This document shows positions 1 through 5,032 of a stretch of 5,032 bases of DNA, in pieces. The translations under genes were made by a program, and so were the position numbers. The notes under the pieces are model-generated. The model did no database searches. It was not told the origin of the DNA and saw nothing but the letters and a program-made list of their open reading frames with translations. Position 1 is the first letter of the stretch; the number at the start of each line of letters is the position of its first letter. Origin of the DNA: Ktedonobacterales bacterium (GTDB lineage Bacteria; Chloroflexota; Ktedonobacteria; Ktedonobacterales; JACDGC01); contig JACDGC010000174.1 in assembly GCA_013815535.1 (NCBI GenBank), positions 1 through 5,032 on the forward strand. The letters are read 5' to 3'.

Positions 1-1020
1 CGTGAATTCCAGATCCTGCACATCGCGGTAGTGTTGCTCGAGCCGCTGCGCGATGGCGGCAAACTCGGCATAGACTTCGGGCATGTCCTGCGCCAATTGC
101 TCGATCTTCAGCGGCGTGCGGATGCCGGCCACCACATCTTCGCCCTGCGCATTGGGCAGATATTCGGCGTAGATCTTTTGCTCGCCCGTGTTGGGGTCGC
201 GGGTGAAGGCCACCCCCGTGCCGGAATCCCAGCCCATGTTGCCAAAGACCATCGTTTGCACATTGACCGCCGTACCCAGATCGTGGGGGATCTTTTGCGC
301 GTTGCGATAGGCAATGGCGCGGTCATTGTTCCAAGACGAGAAAACGGCTTCGATGGCCTTGCGGAGTTGCTCCATCGGGTCGGTGGGGAAGGGTTGCCCA
401 GAGGCCTCCTCGGCGATCTGCTTGAAGTCGGCGACGATCTGCTTGAGGGCCTCGGTGGGCAGTTCGGCGTCGGTCTTGACGCCCGCCGCAGTGCGGGCGG
501 CCTCCAGCCGAGCCTCGAAACGCTTGGGCTCGGCTTCGAGGACGATCTTCGAGAACATCTGGATGAAACGGCGATAGGCATCATAGGCAAAGTGCTCATC
601 GCCGCCCGACTGCGCGATGACCCCTTGCACTGTTTCGTCATTCAGCCCCAGATTCAGGACGGTATCCATCATGCCAGGCATCGAGAACTTCGCACCAGAG
701 CGCACCGACACCAGCAACGGATTCGCCACATCCCCCAGCTTCTTGCCCATCTGCGCTTCAACGGCGTGCAGCGCGGCTTGCGCTTGGTCCCACAGACCCG
801 TGGGGAAATGCTTGCCCGCGTCATAATAGGCATTGCAGGCCTCGGTGGTGATGGTGAAGCCAGGGGGGACGGGCAACCCGGCGTTGGTCATCTCGGCCAC
901 GCCCGCACCCTTGCCCCCCAGCAGATCACGCATCTTCGCGTTGCCCTCGGTGAAGAGATAGACCCATTTACGCGGCGAAGTGTTGACCGCCGCATCCAAT
1001 TCCTGTGCTGTTGTTGCCAC
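1..1020 (-). CDS. ppdK: Pyruvate phosphate dikinase, N-terminal part (cut by left window edge)
   Basis: The enzyme interconverts pyruvate + ATP + Pi and phosphoenolpyruvate + AMP + PPi in the cytoplasm, at the glycolysis/gluconeogenesis junction. Reading the minus strand from 1020 gives 340 uninterrupted codons of the nucleotide-binding domain. Visible motifs are LLGGKGAGVAEM (residues 33-44), LPVPPGFTIT (49-58), VSVRSGAKFSMPGMMDTVLN (104-123), and QDLEFT at the edge (335-340). Lys37, Arg107 and Glu338 sit a constant 15 residues beyond the ATP-site Lys22, Arg92 and Glu323 I recall for the Clostridium symbiosum enzyme, so the ATP-grasp site looks intact. The family is about 870-900 residues, so the phosphohistidine and PEP-binding domains lie outside the window. 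The start is GTG at 1020-1018, chosen because AAGGAG lies at 1036-1031 (10-base spacing), no upstream in-frame ATG/GTG/TTG is close, and the protein begins a normal distance before the first motif. It is divergent from the gene at 1385. Family assignment is very secure. Confidence 0.96.
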   Translation of the reverse strand, partial: MATTAQELDAAVNTSPRKWVYLFTEGNAKMRDLLGGKGAGVAEMTNAGLPVPPGFTITTEACNAYYDAGKHFPTGLWDQAQAALHAVEAQMGKKLGDVANPLLVSVRSGAKFSMPGMMDTVLNLGLNDETVQGVIAQSGGDEHFAYDAYRRFIQMFSKIVLEAEPKRFEARLEAARTAAGVKTDAELPTEALKQIVADFKQIAEEASGQPFPTDPMEQLRKAIEAVFSSWNNDRAIAYRNAQKIPHDLGTAVNVQTMVFGNMGWDSGTGVAFTRDPNTGEQKIYAEYLPNAQGEDVVAGIRTPLKIEQLAQDMPEVYAEFAAIAQRLEQHYRDVQDLEFT

Positions 1021-1089
1021 CGTGCGGTTGCTCCTTTTGGTTATTATCCAACGCTTTGCAGCGTGTCGCGCGCGAAAAGACACACGGGC

Positions 1090-1118
1090 ATTATATCTTG
1101 CCCTGTCCCCTCCATGCA
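1090..1118 (-). promoter_or_regulatory. Candidate ppdK promoter (perfect -10, weak -35)
   Basis: On the minus strand a perfect TATAAT lies at 1095-1090, about 70 bases upstream of the ppdK GTG start. At 17-base spacing the -35 hexamer (1118-1113) is TGCATG, a poor match to TTGACA, and no extended -10 TG is present. If used, transcription would begin near 1083 and give a leader of about 60 bases. A weak -35 would suit a promoter that needs an activator, but that is inference. Confidence 0.4.
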
Positions 1119-1210
1119 CGAGGCTGCGTCGCCTCCGCACAGCGGCCAGCACCGCCCGTTGCGCGTCCATTGTTTCGTTAGCCAGGGATAGGATAGCATA
1201 TTGGGGCGCA

Positions 1211-1232
1211 GATGGCGAATAGGCGCGCCATC
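1211..1232. repeat. Inverted repeat, 7-bp arms (GATGGCG / CGCCATC)
   Basis: GATGGCG at 1211-1217 pairs perfectly with CGCCATC at 1226-1232 around an 8-base loop; GGG (1204-1206) and CCC (1233-1235) could extend the stem past a 4-base bulge. There is no T-tract on either side, so it is not a standard terminator. It lies between the two divergent promoter candidates and could be an operator or merely chance, since repeats of this size are expected a few times in 5 kb. Confidence 0.3.
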
Positions 1233-1257
1233 CCCACCGTCACACGGCCGCCGCGCG

Positions 1258-1290
1258 TTGTGAAATCCACAAAAGTGTGAGTCATTTCAC
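1258..1290. repeat. Overlapping inverted repeats upstream of the DUF6159-like gene
   Basis: Two overlapping symmetries are present. TTGTG (1258-1262) and CACAA (1268-1272) flank 5 bases; GTGAAAT (1260-1266) and ATTTCAC (1284-1290) flank 17 bases. The segment ends 4 bases before the -35-like element of the plus-strand promoter candidate, a normal position for a regulator site. No specific regulator is assigned; each repeat alone could occur by chance. Confidence 0.3.
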
Positions 1291-1294
1291 TGGC

Positions 1295-1322
1295 TTGCTT
1301 GATGAAACTCAGGTATTATGCT
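1295..1322 (+). promoter_or_regulatory. Candidate promoter of the DUF6159-like gene
   Basis: TTGCTT (1295-1300) and TATGCT (1317-1322) are separated by 16 bases and match the sigma-70 hexamers at 3 and 4 positions. An alternative -10, TATTAT at 1314-1319, matches better but lacks a good -35 at the right distance. Either would start transcription about 50-60 bases before the ATG at 1385. Confidence 0.3.
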
Positions 1323-1384
1323 GCTGCAAGTATCTGGCGATGATAGCCTGCATACAGAAATCTCAGTGAAGAGGCCTCCATTTT

Positions 1385-2353
1385 ATGAGTACGAACACGC
1401 CAAACGCTGGCACAGCACCACAGGTCTGGCAAGCGACGAGTGCAACCATCCAAAATAGCTGGGATCTTTTCAGAATGAGTTGGCGCCTGTTGTGGAAGCA
1501 AACGCTCTTTCCCGTGCTGACCCTGCTGGTTTCCGTTGGCGGCGCGCTCGCATTTTCACTCTTTGTCTATCGACTCGGCGTCATCCAAGCGATCATCGCG
1601 CATACGCATCCCATCGGGAATAGCCGTTCCTTCACCACCGATGATATTGGGGCCACGCAAACCAGAAATATCTTTGTCGTTCTTGGCGTGCTGCTCGGCT
1701 ATCTCATCCTCGCCCACATCTTCAACTTCTTCATGAAAGCCGCGCTGACGGCTTCCACCAATGCCCAGTTGACACAGCAGGCCAGCGGTTTGGGCAGCGG
1801 CATCAGTGCCGTGTTTCGCCATTTCTTCGCGATCCTCGGGTGGCTGATCATCAGCGGCCTGGCTGGCTTCGTCTTGGGTTTTCGTTCAACCAGCAGCAAT
1901 GGCAACCCTGTGGAGGGCATAGCATCGAACATGGCCCAGGGCTTCCTAGATTCGGCCTGGAAGGTCATCACCTTCTTGACCATCCCCGTCATTGTGGCGG
2001 AACAGGTGGGGCCAATCAACGCCATCAAGCGCAGTTCGCAACTCGTGCGCGAGACCTGGGGGCGGCAACTCGTGGGCAAATATGGCATCGACGCCGCGGT
2101 GGGCAGCATTACGGGTGCGGCGTTGTTGGTGATCGTGGCGCTGGGTGGCGCGCTCACTTTCTTCACCCGTTCCGCGAACGTCGGGATCATCGCCGCGCTC
2201 GTCTTGATCAGTACCCTCATGTGCATCGGAGCGTTGCGTGCTGCCTTGCTCACCATCTATCAAATAGTACTATACCGCTATGCCAATAAGCAAAACATTC
2301 CTGGTTACGCACCCAATGCATTTCAAGACGTTTTCGCGGTAAAGCAAAGCTAG
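1385..2353 (+). CDS. DUF6159-like multi-pass membrane protein
   Basis: This 322-residue integral membrane protein has no established function. The N-terminus carries the pattern I associate with the DUF6159 family: SWDLFRMSWRLLWKQTLFPVL from residue 25. The family core is near residues 191-226 (AWKVITFLTIPVIVAEQVGP, then AIKRSSQLVRETWG). LYRYA (296-300) near the end also fits. Hydrophobic segments are near 41-62, 96-122, 147-167, 194-206, 237-260 and 266-297, so about five or six spans. It is rich in Ala, Gly, Leu and Ile, with no catalytic motif or signal peptide. ATG 1385 is preceded by GAGG at 1371-1374 (10-base gap). It stands alone: ppdK is divergent, and a terminator-like hairpin follows about 100 bases after the stop. 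Family assignment rests on remembered pattern and is fairly confident; the biochemical role is unknown. Confidence 0.88.
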   Translation: MSTNTPNAGTAPQVWQATSATIQNSWDLFRMSWRLLWKQTLFPVLTLLVSVGGALAFSLFVYRLGVIQAIIAHTHPIGNSRSFTTDDIGATQTRNIFVVLGVLLGYLILAHIFNFFMKAALTASTNAQLTQQASGLGSGISAVFRHFFAILGWLIISGLAGFVLGFRSTSSNGNPVEGIASNMAQGFLDSAWKVITFLTIPVIVAEQVGPINAIKRSSQLVRETWGRQLVGKYGIDAAVGSITGAALLVIVALGGALTFFTRSANVGIIAALVLISTLMCIGALRAALLTIYQIVLYRYANKQNIPGYAPNAFQDVFAVKQS

Positions 2354-2454
2354 CGGTGCTGGCAGATGGCTGCTCTTGTGGGGCAATGCGTCATGACGAC
2401 ACGTCGCCCCGCTGTGCAGTGGCACCGCCCACCAGGCAGGTGATAGCGTGGCAC

Positions 2455-2479
2455 GGAGCGCTGCAAGCGCCCCATTTTT
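2455..2479 (+). terminator. Rho-independent terminator after the DUF6159-like gene
   Basis: The stem is GCGCT (2458-2462) with AGCGC (2466-2470) around the loop GCA, extended past an A/C mismatch by GG (2455-2456) with CC (2472-2473). It is followed by A and five T (2475-2479). It lies about 100 bases after the stop at 2353 and before the next promoter, where a terminator is expected. The T-run is short, so termination may be partial. Confidence 0.6.
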
Positions 2480-2641
2480 GCATCTCTATATCCGTGTCAC
2501 AAGATGTAGCGCCGATGAAATGGTTGAGCACGAATCAAGCCGATTCAGCATAGATGACTTATTATCACAGTGCATTCTGAAAATCCACACAGCGTTTTAG
2601 CAGTCGCTGATCATCTTGCGAAAAATGCAAAAAATGGCCCG

Positions 2642-2651
2642 TTTCGCGAAA
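2642..2651. promoter_or_regulatory. Palindromic box TTTCGCGAAA upstream of -35
   Basis: TTTCGCGAAA is a perfect 10-bp palindrome centred about 20 bases upstream of the -35 hexamer. Outer arms GCC (2637-2639) and GGC (2654-2656) extend the symmetry after a 2-base mismatch on each side. A near copy, TTTCGCTAAA (2684-2693), overlaps the -10, and a poorer one, TCTTGCGAAA, lies at 2614-2623. The repetition around a promoter suggests a regulator site; the regulator is unknown. Confidence 0.35.
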
Positions 2652-2666
2652 GCGGCTAGTTCCCTC

Positions 2667-2695
2667 TTGACAGCCATTCACACTTTCGCTAAACT
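2667..2695 (+). promoter_or_regulatory. Sigma-70-type promoter for the three-gene operon
   Basis: A perfect TTGACA -35 (2667-2672) is followed after 17 bases by TAAACT (2690-2695), which matches the -10 consensus at 4 of 6 positions including T1, A2 and T6. Transcription would begin near 2702, giving a leader of about 237 bases before the ATG at 2939. It lies downstream of the terminator at 2455-2479 and is the best promoter in the window. Confidence 0.68.
2684..2693. promoter_or_regulatory. Box TTTCGCTAAA overlapping the -10
   Basis: This matches the palindrome at 2642-2651 at 9 of 10 positions and overlaps the -10 hexamer by 4 bases. The two boxes are exactly 42 bases apart, close to four helical turns, so they face the same side of the DNA. 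A protein bound here would block RNA polymerase, consistent with a repressor site, but this is inferred from position only. Confidence 0.3.
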
Positions 2696-2731
2696 GCCTC
2701 CATGCCGCAGTTGAGCTTGACGGCATGATGC

Positions 2732-2746
2732 AACACCACTGGTGTT
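2732..2746. repeat. Inverted repeat in the operon leader (AACACCA-C-TGGTGTT)
   Basis: Perfect 7-bp arms surround a single central C, beginning about 30 bases after the predicted transcription start. In RNA it could fold as a 6-bp stem with loop ACT, followed by TTTTAA and then a purine run AAGGAAGGA (2749-2757) that resembles a ribosome site. It could be a dyad operator at the start of the transcript or a leader hairpin; the U-run is too short for a confident terminator. Confidence 0.35.
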
Positions 2747-2938
2747 TTAAGGAAGGATCTATTGCCCCCCTCTATGACCACACCATCTTCACAGTCCCTG
2801 CTCGCATTTTGCACCAAGCCATACGAGCAGCAGATTGTCGTGTAATGCGCCAACGCTGCAATGCGCGGGCAGTTCTTCGAGGCACGAACCGAGTCGTGCT
2901 CACATTCAAACGCACCTAGCTTTCAAGGAGGAAGCGAA

Positions 2939-3481
2939 ATGGAGCGACCGTATCCAATCTTTGTATGGGATGCCGAGGACGGCGACTGGCGCATGCGCCA
3001 CTTCACCGCTGAGCAGATGGCTCAGACCAAAGAGCCGATCTGGGAAGTAAATCTCCGAGGCTGCCCACACGTGACCTATGCCTATGTCTTAGTGCCAGCG
3101 GGCCTCGAGGGGCAAGTGGCACGCCTGGGCGAACTGAGCGTCCCCACCGAAAAGTACATCTCAAACGATGCTGAAGCCCCCTCCCCGAAAAAAGAATGGT
3201 TGGGGACGACCACCATCATTCCCCCTGGCATGTCACTCGAGGCGGCGCTGCATCACTCGCCCAGCACGCGAGTGAAGTCCCGCTGGGGCGAGTTTTACCG
3301 ATTCCAAGTCGGGCCGACACTGGACCGCCCTGACCGCTACTACTTGGCGCTCAGAGCGCGGCACCTCAACGCATTTGGCTATTTGTACACGATGGCGACG
3401 ATCCCCGAGATCCTGCATATGATGCAGCAGGTTCACCCTCAGCCCAGCGGATGGGAAGTCATTGCCCCAGGAGGCGTCTAA
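2939..3481 (+). CDS. Uncharacterised soluble protein, first gene of the operon
   Basis: I do not recognise this 180-residue protein. It has no signal peptide or membrane segment and is probably cytoplasmic. It is rich in aromatic residues and tryptophan (W10, W17, W35 and a GWEVIAPGGV tail), has one cysteine (C42), and contains a likely exposed middle segment (AEAPSPKKEW). No catalytic motif stands out. The ATG at 2939 is chosen over an upstream in-frame ATG at 2861 because AAGGAGG lies at 2925-2931 with ideal 7-base spacing; the extra 26 residues would be Cys/Arg/His-rich and unlike the rest. Its TAA overlaps the next gene's ATG by one base (TAATG), so translation of the two should be coupled. 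Co-transcription with two membrane-anchored surface proteins suggests a role in their production, assembly or signalling, but this is inference. Confidence 0.85.
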   Translation: MERPYPIFVWDAEDGDWRMRHFTAEQMAQTKEPIWEVNLRGCPHVTYAYVLVPAGLEGQVARLGELSVPTEKYISNDAEAPSPKKEWLGTTTIIPPGMSLEAALHHSPSTRVKSRWGEFYRFQVGPTLDRPDRYYLALRARHLNAFGYLYTMATIPEILHMMQQVHPQPSGWEVIAPGGV

Positions 3482-4167
3482 TGGCCTATTATGAACACAG
3501 TGGCATGTTGATTCCCCCGCCACCCCCTGGCACGAGCGGCCCAATCGAGCGCGGTAGGCGATTGAGGACGTTTCTCGCCACGCTTGTGAGCTTCGTGGTC
3601 GGGGTTGGTGTGGGCGCAGCGCTGCTCTTCTTCTCCGCTGGCCACCTATTCACCCACACCACCACCATCATCCGCACCAACGTGGCCGCGCAGACCAAGC
3701 CAGCACTGGTCGATACCCTCAACGATTATGGTCTGACCTATCAACACACCGTGGATGTCGCGACCAACACACCAACGACTTGGTTCGACACTGACAATGC
3801 CAACATCATTAACGATTCTTCGCGCCTCGTGCGCAAAGAAGGCGTCACCATCGCAAGCATCACCTATGCCATGGCCGCCCCACCCAAACAGATCACTGTG
3901 CTGGACTACCAAGCAGCAGGGGGCGACAAACCACTGCAACACGTGCTGATCGAAGCGAGCAGTGATGGCAAGGCATGGGCACCCGTGAGTTATCTGCTGC
4001 CCACGGCGACACTAAACGACGATCAATCTTGGAATGAGTATAAGATCGTGGCGCAGTTGCCCCACGACGCCGCGTATGTGCGCGTCGGCTGGGGAGCAGA
4101 TGCCCGATACCCCGTCACACTTTCGTGGATCAACCAGATAGGCAATATCGAGGTGACCTACGCATGA
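3481..4167 (+). CDS. Single-pass membrane protein with an exported beta-sandwich-like C-terminal domain
   Basis: This 228-residue protein has a short cytoplasmic N-terminus with five consecutive prolines (12-16) and a basic cluster (RGRRLR, 24-29). One hydrophobic segment follows (about 31-53, rich in Val/Gly), then a predicted external domain at about 75-228. Basic residues before the span predict the C-terminus outside. Domain landmarks are LNDYG (80-84), WFDTDNA (101-107), SRLVRK (114-119), SSDGKAW (160-166), YVRVGW (199-204) and NQIGNIEVTY (218-227). The pattern resembles galactose-binding-like or discoidin-like sheets attached to carbohydrate-active enzymes; I cannot name the family firmly. 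The ATG at 3481 is chosen over 3451 because AGGAGG (3469-3474) is 6 bases away and it overlaps the previous stop. The same domain recurs in the next gene. Possible role: surface binding module, inferred. Confidence 0.85.
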   Translation: MAYYEHSGMLIPPPPPGTSGPIERGRRLRTFLATLVSFVVGVGVGAALLFFSAGHLFTHTTTIIRTNVAAQTKPALVDTLNDYGLTYQHTVDVATNTPTTWFDTDNANIINDSSRLVRKEGVTIASITYAMAAPPKQITVLDYQAAGGDKPLQHVLIEASSDGKAWAPVSYLLPTATLNDDQSWNEYKIVAQLPHDAAYVRVGWGADARYPVTLSWINQIGNIEVTYA

Positions 4168-5032
4168 ATCGTCGCAGAATCATTTTGATCAGTGCCGCCG
4201 TGTGGGCATTGGTGCTGGCGGTGATCTTGGTCATCAGCATCACTACGAAGGCCGCCACCACACCGGCAAGCACGACACCCGTGGGCAACATTCCCACGGC
4301 GACGCTGCCCCCAGCCACCAGCGTGCCCTTGACACCTGCCCCGACGCAATTCGCGACCCAGGTGCCTCACACCACCCCAGTGCCCAATCCGACCCAGGCA
4401 CCGGGCTTCTATCCAACTCCGGCGGTCAGGTTGCCCACCCCGACGCCTGTCCCGCACCACCAACCCACGCCGACGGCCACCAGCACACGGGTGCCCCCAA
4501 CCAGCGTGCCACCGACGGGCGTGCCAGCCACCGACACGCCGCCCACGGATGTGCCACCGACGGCTACCGACACGCCACCCACGGCAACGCCAACCTTCAC
4601 CCCGCCAACGCCCACCGCCGTGCCACCACCACCCTTCATCGATGATTTATACGATTTCAGTTTCATCGCAGGGCAAACACTGGCCAGTGATGGCACGCCC
4701 AACACCTATTTCGACACGTCCAATGCCTCGTTCTTTGGGGGCGATGCCAGTCGCTTGGTGCGCAAGGTTGGCTACAACGTCGCATCAGTCATGTACCACC
4801 TCGCCGGAGCCAAAGCGGTCATCGTGTGGGATGCCGAAGCTGATCGCCAACAAGACCCCGGCCAACTGTATCAGCCGCTCGACATCCAAGAAAGCCCAGA
4901 TGGCGTGACCTGGCAGAGCGTGCCCTATGCCGTTTCGGGGCCGAACCTCAACGCCGACCATTGGTCTGGTTTCACCATCGCGGCGAATCTGGACGCGGGC
5001 ACGAATTACGTGCAGGTCGGCTGGGCCAGCAC
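4164..5032 (+). CDS. Pro/Thr-stalk surface protein with a paralogous C-terminal domain (cut by right edge)
   Basis: 289 codons are visible with no stop. The N-terminus has RRR (3-5) and a hydrophobic segment (6-27), acting as a membrane anchor or signal peptide; a weak cleavage option follows TKA (28-30). Residues 32-157 form a Pro/Thr/Ala/Val-rich linker with imperfect repeats (VPPTGVPATDTPPT, then VPPTATDTPPT), likely an extended stalk and possibly O-glycosylated. From 158 a domain homologous to the preceding gene begins: FDTSNA (183-188), SRLVRK (196-201), SPDGVTW (244-250) and YVQVGW (282-287). By comparison with its paralogue about 24 residues of the domain are missing. The start overlaps the previous stop as ATGA (4164-4167), implying translational coupling; I see no good ribosome site of its own. 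Likely an exported, cell-surface binding protein; the ligand is unknown. Confidence 0.85.
   Translation, partial: MNRRRIILISAAVWALVLAVILVISITTKAATTPASTTPVGNIPTATLPPATSVPLTPAPTQFATQVPHTTPVPNPTQAPGFYPTPAVRLPTPTPVPHHQPTPTATSTRVPPTSVPPTGVPATDTPPTDVPPTATDTPPTATPTFTPPTPTAVPPPPFIDDLYDFSFIAGQTLASDGTPNTYFDTSNASFFGGDASRLVRKVGYNVASVMYHLAGAKAVIVWDAEADRQQDPGQLYQPLDIQESPDGVTWQSVPYAVSGPNLNADHWSGFTIAANLDAGTNYVQVGWAS
4506..4583 (+). repeat. Imperfect coding repeats in the Pro/Thr linker
   Basis: Within the stalk of the last gene the units VPPTGVPATDTPPT (residues 115-128) and VPPTATDTPPT (130-140) repeat, with matching DNA blocks such as GTGCCACCGACGG and ACCGACACGCC. The surrounding linker is built of shorter Pro/Thr words. 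Such tracts can change length by slippage or recombination, so stalk length may vary between strains. They also produce long antisense open frames rich in Gly/Val that are not genes. Confidence 0.6.

Larger units (their letters stand above)
1021..1384. other. Divergent intergenic region between ppdK and the DUF6159-like gene
   Basis: This 364-base stretch separates two divergently read genes and should hold both promoters. I see no convincing coding sequence in it: open frames crossing it are antisense extensions of ppdK or of the downstream gene and lack ribosome sites. It contains a perfect TATAAT on the minus strand, a weaker plus-strand promoter candidate, and two inverted repeats, listed separately. 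No tRNA, riboswitch or T-tract terminator was recognised. Confidence 0.7.
2354..2938. other. Intergenic region with terminator, promoter and long leader
   Basis: These 585 bases hold no gene I can defend. Plus-strand open frames at 2356-2553 and 2725-2919 have no ribosome site, read as Cys/His/Arg-rich compositions unlike the real genes here, and match nothing I know. From left to right it contains a T-tract hairpin closing the preceding unit, a stretch of about 160 bases with nothing recognised, palindromic boxes, a strong promoter, and a transcribed leader with an inverted repeat. No tRNA or known riboswitch was recognised. Confidence 0.65.

Noticed and set aside
31..1191. Long plus-strand open frame of 386 codons at the left end
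   Set aside because: It is antisense to ppdK, whose minus-strand reading carries unmistakable family motifs over the whole span. The plus frame gives Arg/His/Gly-rich sequence typical of a shadow in GC-rich DNA.
1258..1272. Possible Rex (redox regulator) site, TTGTG-AAATC-CACAA
   Set aside because: The half-sites fit, but Rex operators have 8 bases between TTGTG and CACAA, whereas here there are 5. Spacing excludes a confident call.
1699..2256. Minus-strand open frame of 185 codons inside the DUF6159-like gene
   Set aside because: It lies wholly opposite a well-supported membrane protein gene, lacks its own ribosome site, and reads as a low-quality composition.
2380..2410. Hairpin GGGGC / GCCCC with an internal CGTCATGACG palindrome as terminator of the DUF6159-like gene
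   Set aside because: The loop is large, the inner and outer stems are offset, and no T-tract follows; the hairpin at 2455-2479 is a better terminator.
2532..2546. Inverted repeat GAATC-N5-GATTC
   Set aside because: Five-base arms at this spacing are expected many times by chance in 5 kb, and nothing near it supports a function.
2356..2553. Plus-strand open frame of 65 codons after the DUF6159-like gene
   Set aside because: No ribosome site, Cys/His-rich composition, and it spans the terminator hairpin at 2455-2479, so it is unlikely to be translated.
2725..2919. Plus-strand open frame of 64 codons before the operon
   Set aside because: No Shine-Dalgarno before its ATG codons, it covers the leader dyad, and its Arg/Cys-rich composition is unlike the genes here.
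4202..4645. Open frames on both strands across the Pro/Thr linker
   Set aside because: Repetitive GC-rich codons suppress stops in all frames. The frame starting at 4164 has the anchor, linker and homologous domain in order; the others give His/Gly/Val-rich low-complexity products.

Overview
The window looks like a chromosomal piece from a moderately high-GC bacterium, most likely a member of the Chloroflexota. This is inferred from the mix of genes, not from any marker: a bacterial-type pyruvate phosphate dikinase, a DUF6159-like membrane protein, and a surface protein with a long Pro/Thr-rich stalk followed by a beta-sandwich-type domain, a style common in that phylum. No mobile element, CRISPR array, rRNA or tRNA was seen.

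Layout. (1) 1-1020, minus strand: the N-terminal 340 residues of pyruvate phosphate dikinase (ppdK), running off the left edge. (2) 1021-1384: a divergent intergenic region with promoter candidates for both flanking genes and inverted repeats. (3) 1385-2353, plus strand: a multi-pass DUF6159-like membrane protein, apparently a single-gene unit ended by a hairpin plus T-tract at 2455-2479. (4) 2354-2938: 585 bases without a convincing gene, holding that terminator, a good sigma-70-type promoter (TTGACA, 17-base spacer, TAAACT) and a leader of about 237 bases. (5) 2939 to the right edge, plus strand: three tightly packed genes, overlapping by 1 and then 4 bases, which must be one translationally coupled operon. 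The first encodes a 180-residue soluble protein I do not recognise. The second encodes a 228-residue protein with one transmembrane segment and an exported C-terminal domain. The third encodes an N-terminal membrane anchor or signal segment, a 126-residue Pro/Thr-rich linker, and a domain clearly homologous to that of the second protein; it is cut by the window end.

How the parts fit. ppdK is central metabolism (interconversion of pyruvate and phosphoenolpyruvate), and the DUF6159-like gene has no visible link to it beyond sharing a divergent intergenic region. The three-gene operon is the most interesting part. It pairs an uncharacterised cytoplasmic protein with two tandem-paralogous, membrane-anchored extracellular domains on short and long stalks, behind a promoter with repeated TTTCGC(G/T)AAA boxes. 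It may be a cell-surface binding or adhesion module, but its function is not established by the sequence.
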